Below, piece after piece: positions 8,572 through 18,318 of a DNA stretch of 64,000 nucleotides; the first letter of the stretch is position 1, and every line of letters begins with the position of its first letter. The stretch is from Roseiarcus sp963835885 (lineage in GTDB: Bacteria; Pseudomonadota; Alphaproteobacteria; Rhizobiales; Beijerinckiaceae). The notes under the pieces were generated by a model, which was given only the letters and a program-made list of their open reading frames with translations, did not search any database and was not told the origin of the DNA. Position numbers and translations under genes: made by a program. The stretch lies in assembly GCA_963835885.1 (NCBI GenBank), contig CAWIHF010000011.1, positions 77,955 through 141,954 on the forward strand, in the 5' to 3' direction.

Positions 8572-9807
8572 TCACGGCTTCAGCCCGTTGAGGACGTCGA
8601 GGATATTGGCCCCCGTCTGGAAGACCTTGGAATTGGCTTCATAGGCGCTCTGCGCCTGGATCATGTCGGTGAGCTCGGTCGCAAGATCGACAGTCGAGTT
8701 CTCAAGCGACGAGGATTGGATTGAACCGAAGCTGCCTGTGCCTGCCGAGCTCACATAAATGGGACCGGAACTCGCGTTGGATTTAAAGGCGTTGCCGTTG
8801 ATCGAAGTCAGAGAGTCGGGGCTGGCCACGTTCGCGAGCGGGATGTCGTAGGCCGCGATCGACACGCCGTTGGTGTAGTTGAACGACAGCGTCCCGTCCG
8901 CCGCGATGGAGACGCCCTGAAGGCTCGCCGGGGAGCTGCCGTTCGCGGTCGCCGAGCTTACGCTGAAATCGGCCGCGAGCTGGGTCGTGTTGCTGAGGTC
9001 GAGGCTCATGGTCTGGCCGCCCGGAACTGTGAACGAGAGCGGAGAGCCCGAGGACAAGGTTCCGTTCGCCGGATCGAAGGTGAGCGTGCCCGTCGCCAGC
9101 GGACCGGAGGAATAGGGGAAGCCACCCCCCGACGCCGCTCCGGAGGCGTCGTAGGCGTCGACCTCCCAGGTGTTGGCGCCCGTGTTGGCCAGATAAAGAT
9201 TGATGGTGTGCGCTCCGCCGAGGTTGTCATAGACGACAAGCGAGGTCTCGTCGGTGTAGGTCGAGCTCGCCGAATTGACTGACGGAAGGTTGGCGGCGGC
9301 GACCGCGGTCGCGGTCGAAGGCAGATTGGCTGCGATCGATGCGCTCGTCGTCGGCGAGGCGGTCTCGCCGGAGGAGGCGACATTGACCTTCTGCAGGCTG
9401 CTCAGCGGTTTCGCCGGCGCCGCGCCGCCCTCGATGTCGCTGCCCATCAGGTAGTAGCCGGCGCTATTGACGAGATTTCCGGACGAATCGGCCACGAAGG
9501 AGCCGTTACGCGTGAGGTAGAGGGCGCCGCTCGAATCGGAGACGACGAAGAACCCGGAGCCCTGAACGGCGAGATTGGTGGACGTCGCGGACGAGACGAT
9601 GTTGCCTTGAAGGGTGTTGAGCGAACGCAGGCTGGTCATGACTCCACCGCCCGGCGACGTGCTGGAGACGGCGTCGACCACGGTCGAGAAATCCGTTTCC
9701 TGGTTCTTGTAGCCGGTCGTATTGGCGTTCGCCACGTTCTGCGAGATGGACGAGAGCCAATTGGAATCGGCCAGCATGCCGGAAACGCTGGTGTTCAGGA
9801 TGGTCAT
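8572..9807 (-). CDS. flgE: FlgE, flagellar hook protein
   Basis: The 411-residue protein has the axial-protein N-terminus (NTSVSGMLADSNWLSSISQN, then VANANTTGYK), a Ser/Thr/Gly-rich central domain and the C-terminal coil VDLATELTDMIQAQSAYEAN with SKVFQTGANILDVLNGLKP. It polymerises into the hook outside the cell; there is no signal peptide because it is exported by the flagellar type III system. Intact, unlike its neighbours flgK and flgL; 19 bases separate it from flgK. Confidence 0.93.
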   Translation of the reverse strand: MTILNTSVSGMLADSNWLSSISQNVANANTTGYKNQETDFSTVVDAVSSTSPGGGVMTSLRSLNTLQGNIVSSATSTNLAVQGSGFFVVSDSSGALYLTRNGSFVADSSGNLVNSAGYYLMGSDIEGGAAPAKPLSSLQKVNVASSGETASPTTSASIAANLPSTATAVAAANLPSVNSASSTYTDETSLVVYDNLGGAHTINLYLANTGANTWEVDAYDASGAASGGGFPYSSGPLATGTLTFDPANGTLSSGSPLSFTVPGGQTMSLDLSNTTQLAADFSVSSATANGSSPASLQGVSIAADGTLSFNYTNGVSIAAYDIPLANVASPDSLTSINGNAFKSNASSGPIYVSSAGTGSFGSIQSSSLENSTVDLATELTDMIQAQSAYEANSKVFQTGANILDVLNGLKP

Positions 9808-9864
9808 GGGGACTCCTCGACGAGGCGGCCATTTGAGCTATGTCGGCTTGCGCGAAGCTGGCCC

Positions 9865-10599
9865 TCACGTCGCCGACCGGACGAGGCTGCCGACCAGAAG
9901 ATTCCAGCCGTCGACCAGCACGAAAAAGAGGATCTTCACCGGCAGTGAGATGACCGAAGGCGGCAGCATCATCATGCCCATCGACATGGTGAGCGTCGCC
10001 ACGATCATGTCGATGACGAGAAAGGGCAGGACCACGAGAAAGCCGATTTCGAAGCCGCGCCTGAGCTCCGAAACCATGTAGGCCGGATGAGCAGCCTCAA
10101 GTCGACATTGGCGCGGTCGCCCGCGTCGAAGCGTCCCTTCGACAGGCTCTCGAAGAGGGCGATGTCCTTCTCCCGGACCTGTGACGAGCATGAATTCGCG
10201 GAAGGGCTGGACGACGGCGGCGAGCGCGTCCTGCTGGCTGATCTGATTGTCCAGCATCGGCTTGAGTCCATTTTGCCAGGCGCGGTCGAAGGTCGGCGCC
10301 ATGACGAAGAACGTCATGAACAGCGCGAGGCTGATGAGCACGAGATTGGCCGGCGCACTCTGGACGCCGAGCCCGGAGCGCAGGAACGACAGCGCGATGA
10401 TGAAGCGGGTGAAACTTGTCACCATGATGAGGAGGCCGGGCGCGACGGAGAGCACAGTCAGGAGCGCGACCATCTCGATAATGCGGCCGCTGGCCGAGGC
10501 GCCGCCGGCGGGGATCAGGGCGTTGAGATCGACGGTCTGCGCCGCTGCCGGAGAGATCGCCGCGAAAAGGGCGGCGGCCGCAGGGACCAGGCGTTTCAT
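9865..10599 (-). CDS. fliP: FliP, flagellar export pore protein (two compensating indels)
   Basis: The 244-codon frame begins MKRLVPAAAALFAAISPAAA (cleavable signal, as FliP has), then SGRIIEMVALLTVLSVAPGL, LIMVTSFTRFIIALSFLRSG and a C-terminal MGMMMLPPSVISLPVKILFF. Between about 10085 and 10190 the frame gives non-family residues, while an adjacent frame gives the expected VREKDIALFESLSKG with FDAGDRANVDLRLLI and PAYMVSEL resumes afterwards. Two opposite single-base indels thus leave the ORF open but scramble about 33 residues. Coupled to fliL through ATGA. Confidence 0.88.
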   Translation of the reverse strand: MKRLVPAAAALFAAISPAAAQTVDLNALIPAGGASASGRIIEMVALLTVLSVAPGLLIMVTSFTRFIIALSFLRSGLGVQSAPANLVLISLALFMTFFVMAPTFDRAWQNGLKPMLDNQISQQDALAAVVQPFREFMLVTGPGEGHRPLREPVEGTLRRGRPRQCRLEAAHPAYMVSELRRGFEIGFLVVLPFLVIDMIVATLTMSMGMMMLPPSVISLPVKILFFVLVDGWNLLVGSLVRSAT

Positions 10600-10740
10600 T
10601 GCACCACCAGCGTCCGGATGACGAATTCGCGCGTCTTGCCGTCCGATCGGGTCGCAGCGCGCTCGGTGAGGTCCTGGCGGAGGTTCTCGAGTCCGACCGG
10701 GCCCTCCAGCTGCTCCGTCACCTGTCGGAACGGGCGCCTG
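10596..10740 (-). pseudogene. fliL: FliL 3' remnant
   Basis: The frame ending at 10596 gives EQLEGPVGLENLRQDLTERA then ATRSDGKTREFVIRTLVVQ. This matches the C-terminus of rhizobial FliL proteins (pattern QGPRGFQYLREDIQERV...MFRTFVIE), and its stop overlaps the fliP ATG as fliL normally does. Upstream of about 10740 no FliL transmembrane or linker sequence is seen, so roughly the first 110 residues are missing. FliL supports stator function. Truncation coincides with the border of the restriction-like island. Confidence 0.65.
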
Positions 10741-11416
10741 CGGCGAAGCCGCGCTCATGCTCGATCCGAGAGAGGCGACGGCGGACAGTCCTGTGATCAT
10801 CGGTCCATGTCCTCGCTCTCGCCCGGGCTTGCCCGGGGCTTGCCAGCTCCGTTCGGAGGACCGGCGGTTGGGCAATGACGGCGCGTTTTTCTAAACCCTT
10901 GCGAGGAGCCGGCGACCGGTCGCGGGCCCTGCCTTAGGCGATCGGAACGGCGGCTCGGGACGCGTGCCGAACAAGGCGACTCCCCCTGCTAACAGGGCGA
11001 AAACAGGGGCGTCGCGGCCCCTCGGACGAGTTGATCGGAAGGAAAATCATTCCATTACAAATATTTATGAGAAAAAGCTGACAATTTTAATGAGCGCGAT
11101 AACAGGAGCGTAACAGGGAGCGGTTTCGCCCTTATCAGGGCGATAACAGGCGGCGTTTCAGCGATAACAGGCAAACGCGATTCCGGATGGCGAAAGCGCG
11201 CCGGGGGCTTCGAGAACGGGTTCGCCGGCGGCCTCGCCGGCGCCCGGTAAGGAGCCCCGAAAGGATGGAATTCTATCCTTTCGCTCAGCCTTTGACGAAG
11301 GCGTCGGTTTCGTGATCGCTGCGCCCTTCGGCTCCACGAGCGCCCGCGGCCCAGCTAGCAGGCGGAGAAGCTGCTCGCCAGCGTGACAGGCCGCGGTCAA
11401 TCTATCGCATCATGCT
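10741..11416. repeat. AT-containing intergenic region with interspersed AACAGG repeats
   Basis: No gene is supported here. The hexamer AACAGG occurs six times, often as GATAACAGG: near 10989, 11000, 11101, 11112, 11145 and 11164. A locally AT-rich segment (11040-11100) lies in the middle. A related motif (GAACAGGGA) recurs at 55430-55495. The arrangement is iteron-like, but a function is not evident. Confidence 0.5.
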
Positions 11417-12695
11417 CTAATGCTTCGCGGTCTTCCTCAGAGACGCCGTCTGAGGATCGTATTCAAAGTCGACGATCGAAAGATCGCGGATGCGCCTCAC
11501 GACTTCGTCGATGACCGGCAGCGGCGCGAGGAACCACTCGCGCGGCTTCACTGGGTTTCCAAATCGGTCGGCGATTTCGAGATCGAGCCGGGCCGCGCCG
11601 AAAAAGCGGTGGAGCAGATTTTCGAGCTTTGACCGATTGATGTCGCCAAGTTTGTACGTTGCGACGACCTCGACATCCGCAAGGAGAAAGGTCGGGTCCA
11701 TCCTCGCGTTAGCGATCCTGATGTCGATGTCCCCACCCGTCACGCCGATCTTGTGGATGACCTCCCGGTGCGCGGCGATATGCGGATTGTCCGAGAGGCT
11801 CCGCAAGATAGAGCGTCTGGCCGGTGATGCGCCGACCGGTGTCGTCCTTATAAAGGGCGCGCTGAAAAGAGCGCATGATTGTTGCTCTCTGTGCCATTGT
11901 CGAAGATCACGCGCATACGGGCGTTTCTTCGGTCCTGCTCGGTGCGGAATTCCTCTCCTATCTCGGCTATATAAGCCTTTTGCCCGCCAAGAATGTAAAA
12001 GTCTCCCTGCTTGATTTCGGCGTCGGTTTGGAAACGCCGCGTCTTCCGCGCGCCTGACCCCAGGTTCTTTTGCACCTGAAGGAAGAGCGGCTTGAACCGT
12101 TCGAAGTCCTTGCACGGCGCGCGGTTGGCGATATCCTCGGCGACCGCGCGCGGCTTGACGTGCTTCAGCGTCGTCAGGTCGTTCGGATCGTGACTCCCTA
12201 TACCAAGCTCGGCCAGCAACGCCTCGTCGTCCGTCTCCGGCTCGTGCGACGGCGCCCCCGCGAAATTCGCCTGAAAGCAAGCCGAGTTTGTCAAGCGGCG
12301 CCAACAGCGGATGAAACTCGGGCTGTTCGCGCAGGCGATCCAGCCGTACGGCGTAAAGCCGTTCGAAAATCTCGCGGTCCTCGCCGTGTCTGGGCGGATG
12401 TCCGTGCTCCTTGGCGAAATTGACGATGTCCTCGAAGCCCGCGATCACGCGTTCTTCTTTCGGCGAACGACCGCCGCTCACCCTGGTCTGGACGGTTACG
12501 CCGAGCTCTTTGAGCAGTTCGTCGTCGTCCATCTCATCCACGGGCGGCCTCGGCTCTGTTTCGGGCGAGGAACGCGACGCCCTCCGCCATGCGCTTCTCC
12601 CAAGCGTCCTGCGAAATGATCGACGGCAGGCGTCCGCGCTCCTGTTTGAATTTCAACGCGCGCTTCGCCAAGCCGCGGGCTTCCTCAATCGTCAT
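11417..12695 (-). pseudogene. GIY-YIG (T5orf172-type) nuclease of the defence-like cassette, frameshifted
   Basis: The reconstructed protein is about 425 residues: N-terminus MTIEEARGLAKRALKFKQER, middle AVAEDIANRAPCKDFERFKP then MRVIFDNGTESN, C-terminal domain ILRSLSDNPHIAAHREVIHK with IGVTGGDIDIRIANARMDPT and NPVKPREWFLAPLPVIDEVV. The ILRS...HKIGVTGG pair is the T5orf172 form of the GIY-YIG fold. Shifts occur near 12530, 12290, 11880 and 11810, and the stretch at 11800-11890 may also lack bases around the first catalytic motif. ATGA overlap with the helicase shows one operon. Confidence 0.72.
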
Positions 12696-14595
12696 ACTGA
12701 CACCTTGCGAGCGGCGATGATCTCATGGACTTGCTTGAGCGACTGCTCGCTCATCGACTTCGCCAAAATCGCATAGGCGGTCTGGAACGGGTTGATGCTG
12801 TCGATAAGGTCGATGTCGAGGTCGCGCACGTCCATCACGTATCGGCGAACGCCGTCGATCAGCGCCGTATTGCGTTGGTTTTCGCCGGCCTCGTTCATCT
12901 TGTTCGCGGTCGCTCGCGCCTGCTGGGTCAGATTGAGCGCCGCGACGGCATGCTGCCGCACCGCTTCTTGGTCCGTCTCGCTCAGTTCCGGATAGCGCTC
13001 CCGCACGATGTTGCCCATGCGCATCTGCGTGAGTTCCGCAGGGGCCGTTTCTTCGTCGAAAAGGCCCCGCTCGGCGATTGTCTTTTCCTGGACGAAGGCG
13101 GCAATGACCTCGTTGATGTCCTCGCGGCAGATGCGTGTCGCTTCGGAACTTTCGGCGTACGAGTCCCTTAATCTCCACATGGACCTGACCCGTAGCCTCG
13201 TTAAAGCCGATATTGGCTCCGTCCGGCTTATAGCCGTCTTCGCCATAGTCGTATCCTTCCTGCGGCCCTGCATTTTTCGGTGTGAACGTAAAACGCGGCG
13301 CAAGCACCTGCTCCATCAGGAGGCTGGCAGCGATCGCCTTGAGCGTGTCGTTCACTGCGCCGGCCACCGCATCCTCGGAAGCGTCCGGCTCGGCGATCAG
13401 ATTGGTGAATCGGGCGCTGGTCTTGCCGGGCGCGTCGCGCGTTGCGCGGCCGATGATCTGCACGATTTCGGTGAGGCTTGCGCGGTAGCCGACGGTCAGA
13501 GCGTGTTCGCACCATATCCAGTCGAAATCCTTCCTTCGCCATGCCGAGCGCCAGGATAACGTCCACGTGGTCGCGATTGTTGCGCTGCTCAGGATCCTTG
13601 AGCGCGCTTACGACCTTGTCGCGCTTCGCCGGGTCGTCCTCGACCAGATCGGCGACTCTCAGAAGCTTTCCGTCGGGCCGCTTGATGAGATGGAAGCCGG
13701 TCGCCGGGTCTTCGCCTTGCCAGTCGCCGAGCGCATCCATGATCTCGTTGGCTTCCTTCACCTTGTCCTTGGTGCTCTCGCGCGAGTTGACGTTGGGGAT
13801 GTGAACAATCGTCTTTCGCGCCGGATCGAGCACCTTCATGATCGCGTCGAGATAGCGGCCTGAGTAGAAATAATAGCCGATGTCCAGCGACTTCAGGTGC
13901 TCGTAGCCGTTGAGCTGTTCGTAATAGGTGTAGGTGACGGTTTCGAACTTCGATTCATCGTCGGGCGACAGCACGGGGACGGCGTCGCCGCGGAAATAGG
14001 AGCCGGTCATCGCGACGATATGCGCCTTGTCGCGGGCGATGAACGCCGCCAGGTGCGCGCCGAGCTTGTTGGCCTGATCGGCGCTGACGTGATGAAATTC
14101 GTCGACGGCGATCAGGCAGTTGTCGAAGGCTTCGACGCCGAGTTCATCGACCGCGAAGCGAAAGGTTGCGTGGGTGCAGACCAGCGCTTGATCTTCACCG
14201 CGCAGAAACTCGCCGACCGCCTTGACCTTCGATTTGGCGATCGGCGCCTCGTCGATGCCGGGCGTGTTGCAGAGGTTCCATAGTGGCTTGACCGCCCAAT
14301 CCGCCCAGAAACCGAAGCGCGACAACGGCTCGTCGGCGAAGCTGCCGCCAATCGCGCGTTCAGGAACGACTATGATCGCCTTCCTGAGGCCCTGGTTGCG
14401 CAGCTTGTCGAGCGCAATGAACATCAGCGCGCGGCTCTTGCCGGAGGCGGGCGGCGACTTGATGATGAGATATTGCTCGCCGCGCTTTTCGTATGCGCGT
14501 TCTTGCATAACGCGCATGCCGAGTTCGTTGGCCTTGGTCGAGGCGCCGGTCCGGGCGGACCTCAGCGAGACGCCGGGGATTGGGGCGATGGTCAT
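12692..14595 (-). pseudogene. DEAD/DEAH-box helicase of the cassette, two frameshifts
   Basis: The reconstructed protein has about 634 residues. Visible superfamily-2 motifs: Walker A IIKSPPASGKSRALM (about residues 45-59), DEAH-type VDEFHHV, motif III VAMTGSYFRGD and motif VI QIIGRATRDAPGKT. The frame breaks near 13515 (one extra T) and 13160; the C-terminal part continues SEATRICREDINEVIAAFVQ and ends IIAARKVSV. Both its start and its stop overlap neighbouring genes by ATGA, so it is translated between the methyltransferase and the GIY-YIG nuclease. Probable translocase or restriction subunit. Confidence 0.82.
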
Positions 14596-17277
14596 GATTT
14601 CGCTTGGCCCTTCTTCAATTTCTTGGCTGTTGCGTAGCCACCTTGGGTCTTTTTCTCATAGAGCTCGAATAATTTTTCCAGCCGCTCCGTATCGTTTCGG
14701 AAGCGCCGGCCAATGTAGATACGCTCTAGCGTTTCGTCGTTTCGTTCGTGCGCTCGTCGGAGATCGTCCGGCATGTCTTCAGGGTCATAGAGATCGGCGA
14801 TCGTGGCGGGAAAGTGCGCCTCGCGGGCAAGCAGGATCTCCTCCGCACAACGGGTCAGGTCGGTCTTGTTTTTTTCCGTGAGGGTGGGAACTGGAAAAGT
14901 GTTCCAGCCTAGGGTATTAGAGTAGCGGAAATCCGTCTTGATCTTTCCGCAGACAGTTGCAATCCAAACAAAATGAAGGCGTGACACATACAACGACAAA
15001 TAAAGTGGCTCGAAGGCTGGAAGAAAAATCGCGCTGTCTGCAATAATGACGTTGCAATCAACAACTTAGCAGGGAAGATACGGCCGATCCTCGGAGCTGT
15101 GTCTAGGTATCAACATTGACGCCCTATTTGAATGTCTGATTTCACCAAAAGCATAAGGAGTCGACGCCAACTCGTTTGTGGTCTCTCGATCGCTCTCGCG
15201 TCGATGCTTTTCCACTATCTCAAGACGGGAACTTACAAGTTGGGATGCGGTTGCCTGTTCTAGTTCGTCGCCTTTGATCCACAGGCAATAGCGCATTGTG
15301 CCGTTTATTGCGTCGTCGGAGCCTAGAAATCGCCTGCAAAACTGGCGGACTTCTGGCTCCGCGGCGACCGCTTCACGGTACTCGGTTGTGTTTAGCAGCA
15401 AGCCGCCATTGTCGTTCGGCATTGAGCCGGTCAGCAGTTTGCGGTTCACAAATAGTGGCTCCCGAGACGGAGCCACGATTGTGTCGTGATTCGGCACGAG
15501 ATAAGGACCGATGTGATCAACCAACTGGAACGTATTTTCGTCATATATCTTCTTCTTTTGGGTCGATCTGCGCTGTAGTCCTATTACTGATACCGTTACA
15601 ATTGCACGGCGCGCTGCTAAGTTCTGCCATCGAAACGAAGGTACTGCAAAGAAGATCTCTAGATCGTTTCCCAAAAGGACAGGCCAATAAAGTGCGACTT
15701 GGCGACCTTGATTTATGCTGTTCGTGGCAACAAATGCAAACTTGCCGTTAAATCGCCTAATATAAATTGCTGCTTTGAAGAACCAGCCGGAGACGTAATC
15801 GGCAGAGCGAGTTGACGCAATCGCGCCCGAGAACGCATGGATCAGATCGGACTTCTGGACATCCGTTTGGTCTTGACTACCTTTGTAGGGTGGGTTGCCA
15901 CAAATATAGATCTCCGTGGCGCCAAATCCTGCAAGTCCATTGTCCTCGAGGGCCAACCGGCCCGTCGGCCCGGCCAAGTCGTGTTCCTCCATCGCTGGGG
16001 CCATCGGGGGACATGCCTTTTGCCAGTCCATCCTTAGTGCATTGCCGACATGGATTTGCCCCGTCCTATGCAACGGCAAGACATTGAGCCAAGCCTCCTC
16101 CTCGCCGAAGAATCGCACGTTGCACTGAAACTCCGCGATGAGTAGAGACAATCTCGCGATCTCGACCGGGAAGCTTCTAATCCCGACGCCGTAGAAGTTT
16201 TCGAGTTTGATCTGCGTGCCGCGTGCCTCGCCGAGGCGGCGCATAATCTCGAATTCGATTTCGCGCATTTTGATGTAGGCCACGACAAGGAAGTTGCCGG
16301 AGCCGCAGGCAGGGTCGAAGACGCAAATCGCTGCGATGCGACGGCGCAGGTTTTTAAGCTTGCGCACATTGTCGCGCACCGATTGCAACTGCTCCCGTAA
16401 GTCGTCGAGAAAGAGCGGGTTCAACACCTTGAGAATGTTGGGTACGCTCGTGTAATGTAGACCAAGCGAGCCGCGCTCGTCGTCGTCGGCGACAGCTTGG
16501 ATCATCGAGCCGAAAATGTCCGGGTTAATTTCCTTCCAGTCGAGTTCGCCGGCCCGCAAAAGGTAGGCGCGCGCAATGCGCGAGAAGCGCGGACAGTCGG
16601 CTTTACCCGAGAACAGGCTGCCGTTCACGTATGGGAATGCCTCGGCCCAAGGACGAAAGTTCGCCGCTTTCCGATCGGCGATCTTTGTGTCCATCGCGCG
16701 AAAGAGTTCCGAGATGACCTCATGGGTGTTGCCCGACTGCAAGTCGCTCATCTGGCGGATCGTCTCGGTAAAGAGGTGCGGCAGAAATATCCCTGTGCTC
16801 TCCGCAAAGAAGCAGAAGATGAGCCGCGCCATGAACTGGTTGAGCTCGGGCCGGCGCGCATCCGTTCCCCAATCCTCGTTGTCCTTCAACAGCTCGACAT
16901 AGAGCTTGTTGAGCCGGCCCGTCGCCTTGATGTGACCGGGTTGTGCGCGATCTGCCGGACAGTCGATATGCCCGCGAGCGGTAGAGAGCCGAATGTGCGA
17001 AGTCGAATTTCGCCTTCGCCACCGACGTCTTGGGGCTTTCCCGCAGCCCCTTCAGCGTCGCGTCAACCTGACCCTCAGCGCAGGTTGCGATATGGATATT
17101 GTTGCGCTGAAGCACGCCGCCGGGAATGTCGGATGCGTTCGACGAACCCGCCCGCAGACGCTTGATCGTTGTGTCCTTGTTCCCGAACGCCGCCAAAAAC
17201 GCGTACGGAAACTCTGCGGCGCTAAAGGGAGCGGCAGCCAGTTCCGAGACCGCCTCTTCAATCTCAACGGCGTTCAT
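14592..17277 (-). pseudogene. MmeI-like class I DNA methyltransferase, one frameshift and one nonsense codon
   Basis: About 895 codons. N-terminus MNAVEIEEAVSELAAAPFSA; then NQFMARLIFCFFAESTGIFL; methyltransferase motif I DPACGSGNFLVVAY; motif IV CGNPPYKG (NPPY, N6-adenine type); C-terminal target-recognition region FRYSNTLGWNTFPVPTLTEK and the terminal helical NDTERLEKLFELYEK typical of MmeI-type enzymes. A shift lies near 16950. At 15066-15068 an in-frame TAA follows EDRPYLPC, and the same frame continues with NVIIADSAIF and the TRD, so this is a true in-frame stop rather than an indel. No separate PD-(D/E)XK nuclease is obvious. Confidence 0.85.
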
Positions 17278-17868
17278 CGGCTTCCGGCCCGCCCTACGCA
17301 ACTCTTTAACTCGAAGGCTGTGGTGTCGCGCCACTGGGGTTCAAGGACATTTCGCAGCGGCGCTCTCCACCGTGCAACATTTTCTTGCAAAGCGTGCATA
17401 AATGTTCTATCTTTGTTCCGTGGGCGGCAAGGGATTTTTCGCGTGCGCGGTTTCGTCGAAGCCCTTTCGCCCGTCGGCCGGGTTCGCAACCGGTGAATCA
17501 GGCGCGTCGCGAACGCCAGTCAAGTCGAGCCCGCCGCCGCTTTCTTGCACACGGCATCGGGCTCGCTTAGGTTGCGGCGCGCCGGGGCGTTATGAGAAAG
17601 CTGGGTTTGCGCTCGAACGCGGGAATGGCGACGCAAGGGTTTGAAAACTTTGATTCCGCGCCCGGAAATGGCATGGCTCCAGACGCCTCCAATCCACAAG
17701 AGCTGGTATCTGGACTCCTTGGAGCATTCCAGCTGAATGGCGGTGGCGCGAACCCGCGAAAGTTGCACTTTTCGGCGCCTAAAGCCTTGAAAGAATGGAG
17801 TCGTGTGCGGATTCGCCAATCTTCGTCAGCGATGGCCGATCTCCGCGCGAGCCGCAGCTCGGCGTGCT
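17278..17868. other. Intergenic region upstream of the methyltransferase
   Basis: About 590 bases between the methyltransferase start and the hypothetical gene downstream of flhB. It should hold the promoter of the cassette on the minus strand. I see no convincing gene, RNA or strong hairpin in it. Confidence 0.4.
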
Positions 17869-18318
17869 CTATCGGCGCCCGACCCGCGCGCTCGCCAGCG
17901 CCGCCGCCAGGCGCTCGCCCTTCGCGCGCTCGGAGAGCTCCTTTTCGTCGAACAGAATGTCCACGATCTCGACCCGCGCCTGCCGCTGTCCGATCGTCAG
18001 CCGGAAGAAGGCCGACACCATCGCGTGGCGGAACTCGAGGTCGAGGGCGACCACCGGCGTTCCGTCCCACGGCGCCTTGACGCTGGCGGAGAGCGCGTAT
18101 CTCAGCGTCCCGCGCTTGAAGAAGAGCTCGGTCGAGGAATTGACGAGGTCGGCGAGGTTGGCGGTGTGATCGTTGCGGATCATCGCGACGAGTTCCGCGG
18201 CGTCGGTGAGGCGTAATTCGCTCGCCACGTCGATGAGCGCATTCGCGATGATGCGCTCCCTGTCCATTGACAGGGCCGGGTGGAGACAAAGCCAGTCTAC
18301 GGGTTCCGATGAGCCCAT
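17869..18318 (-). CDS. Conserved hypothetical protein at the end of the flhB operon
   Basis: The 149-residue protein (or 132 if started at the internal ATG 18267) has no motif I recognise. It is rich in short helices, contains the segment NDHTANLADLVNSSTELFFK and a possible strand-rich VVALDLEFRHAMVSAFFRLT, and has no signal peptide or membrane segment. The ATG at 18318 overlaps the flhB stop by 22 bases, suggesting coupled expression and a flagellar role by context only. It borders the defence-like island. Confidence 0.65.
   Translation of the reverse strand: MGSSEPVDWLCLHPALSMDRERIIANALIDVASELRLTDAAELVAMIRNDHTANLADLVNSSTELFFKRGTLRYALSASVKAPWDGTPVVALDLEFRHAMVSAFFRLTIGQRQARVEIVDILFDEKELSERAKGERLAAALASARVGRR

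Noticed and set aside
10980..11170. CRISPR array from the AACAGG repeats
   Set aside because: Unit too short, spacing irregular, no cas genes nearby.
11158..11400. 80-residue minus-strand ORF
   Set aside because: No family, no ribosome site, composition follows the intergenic repeats.
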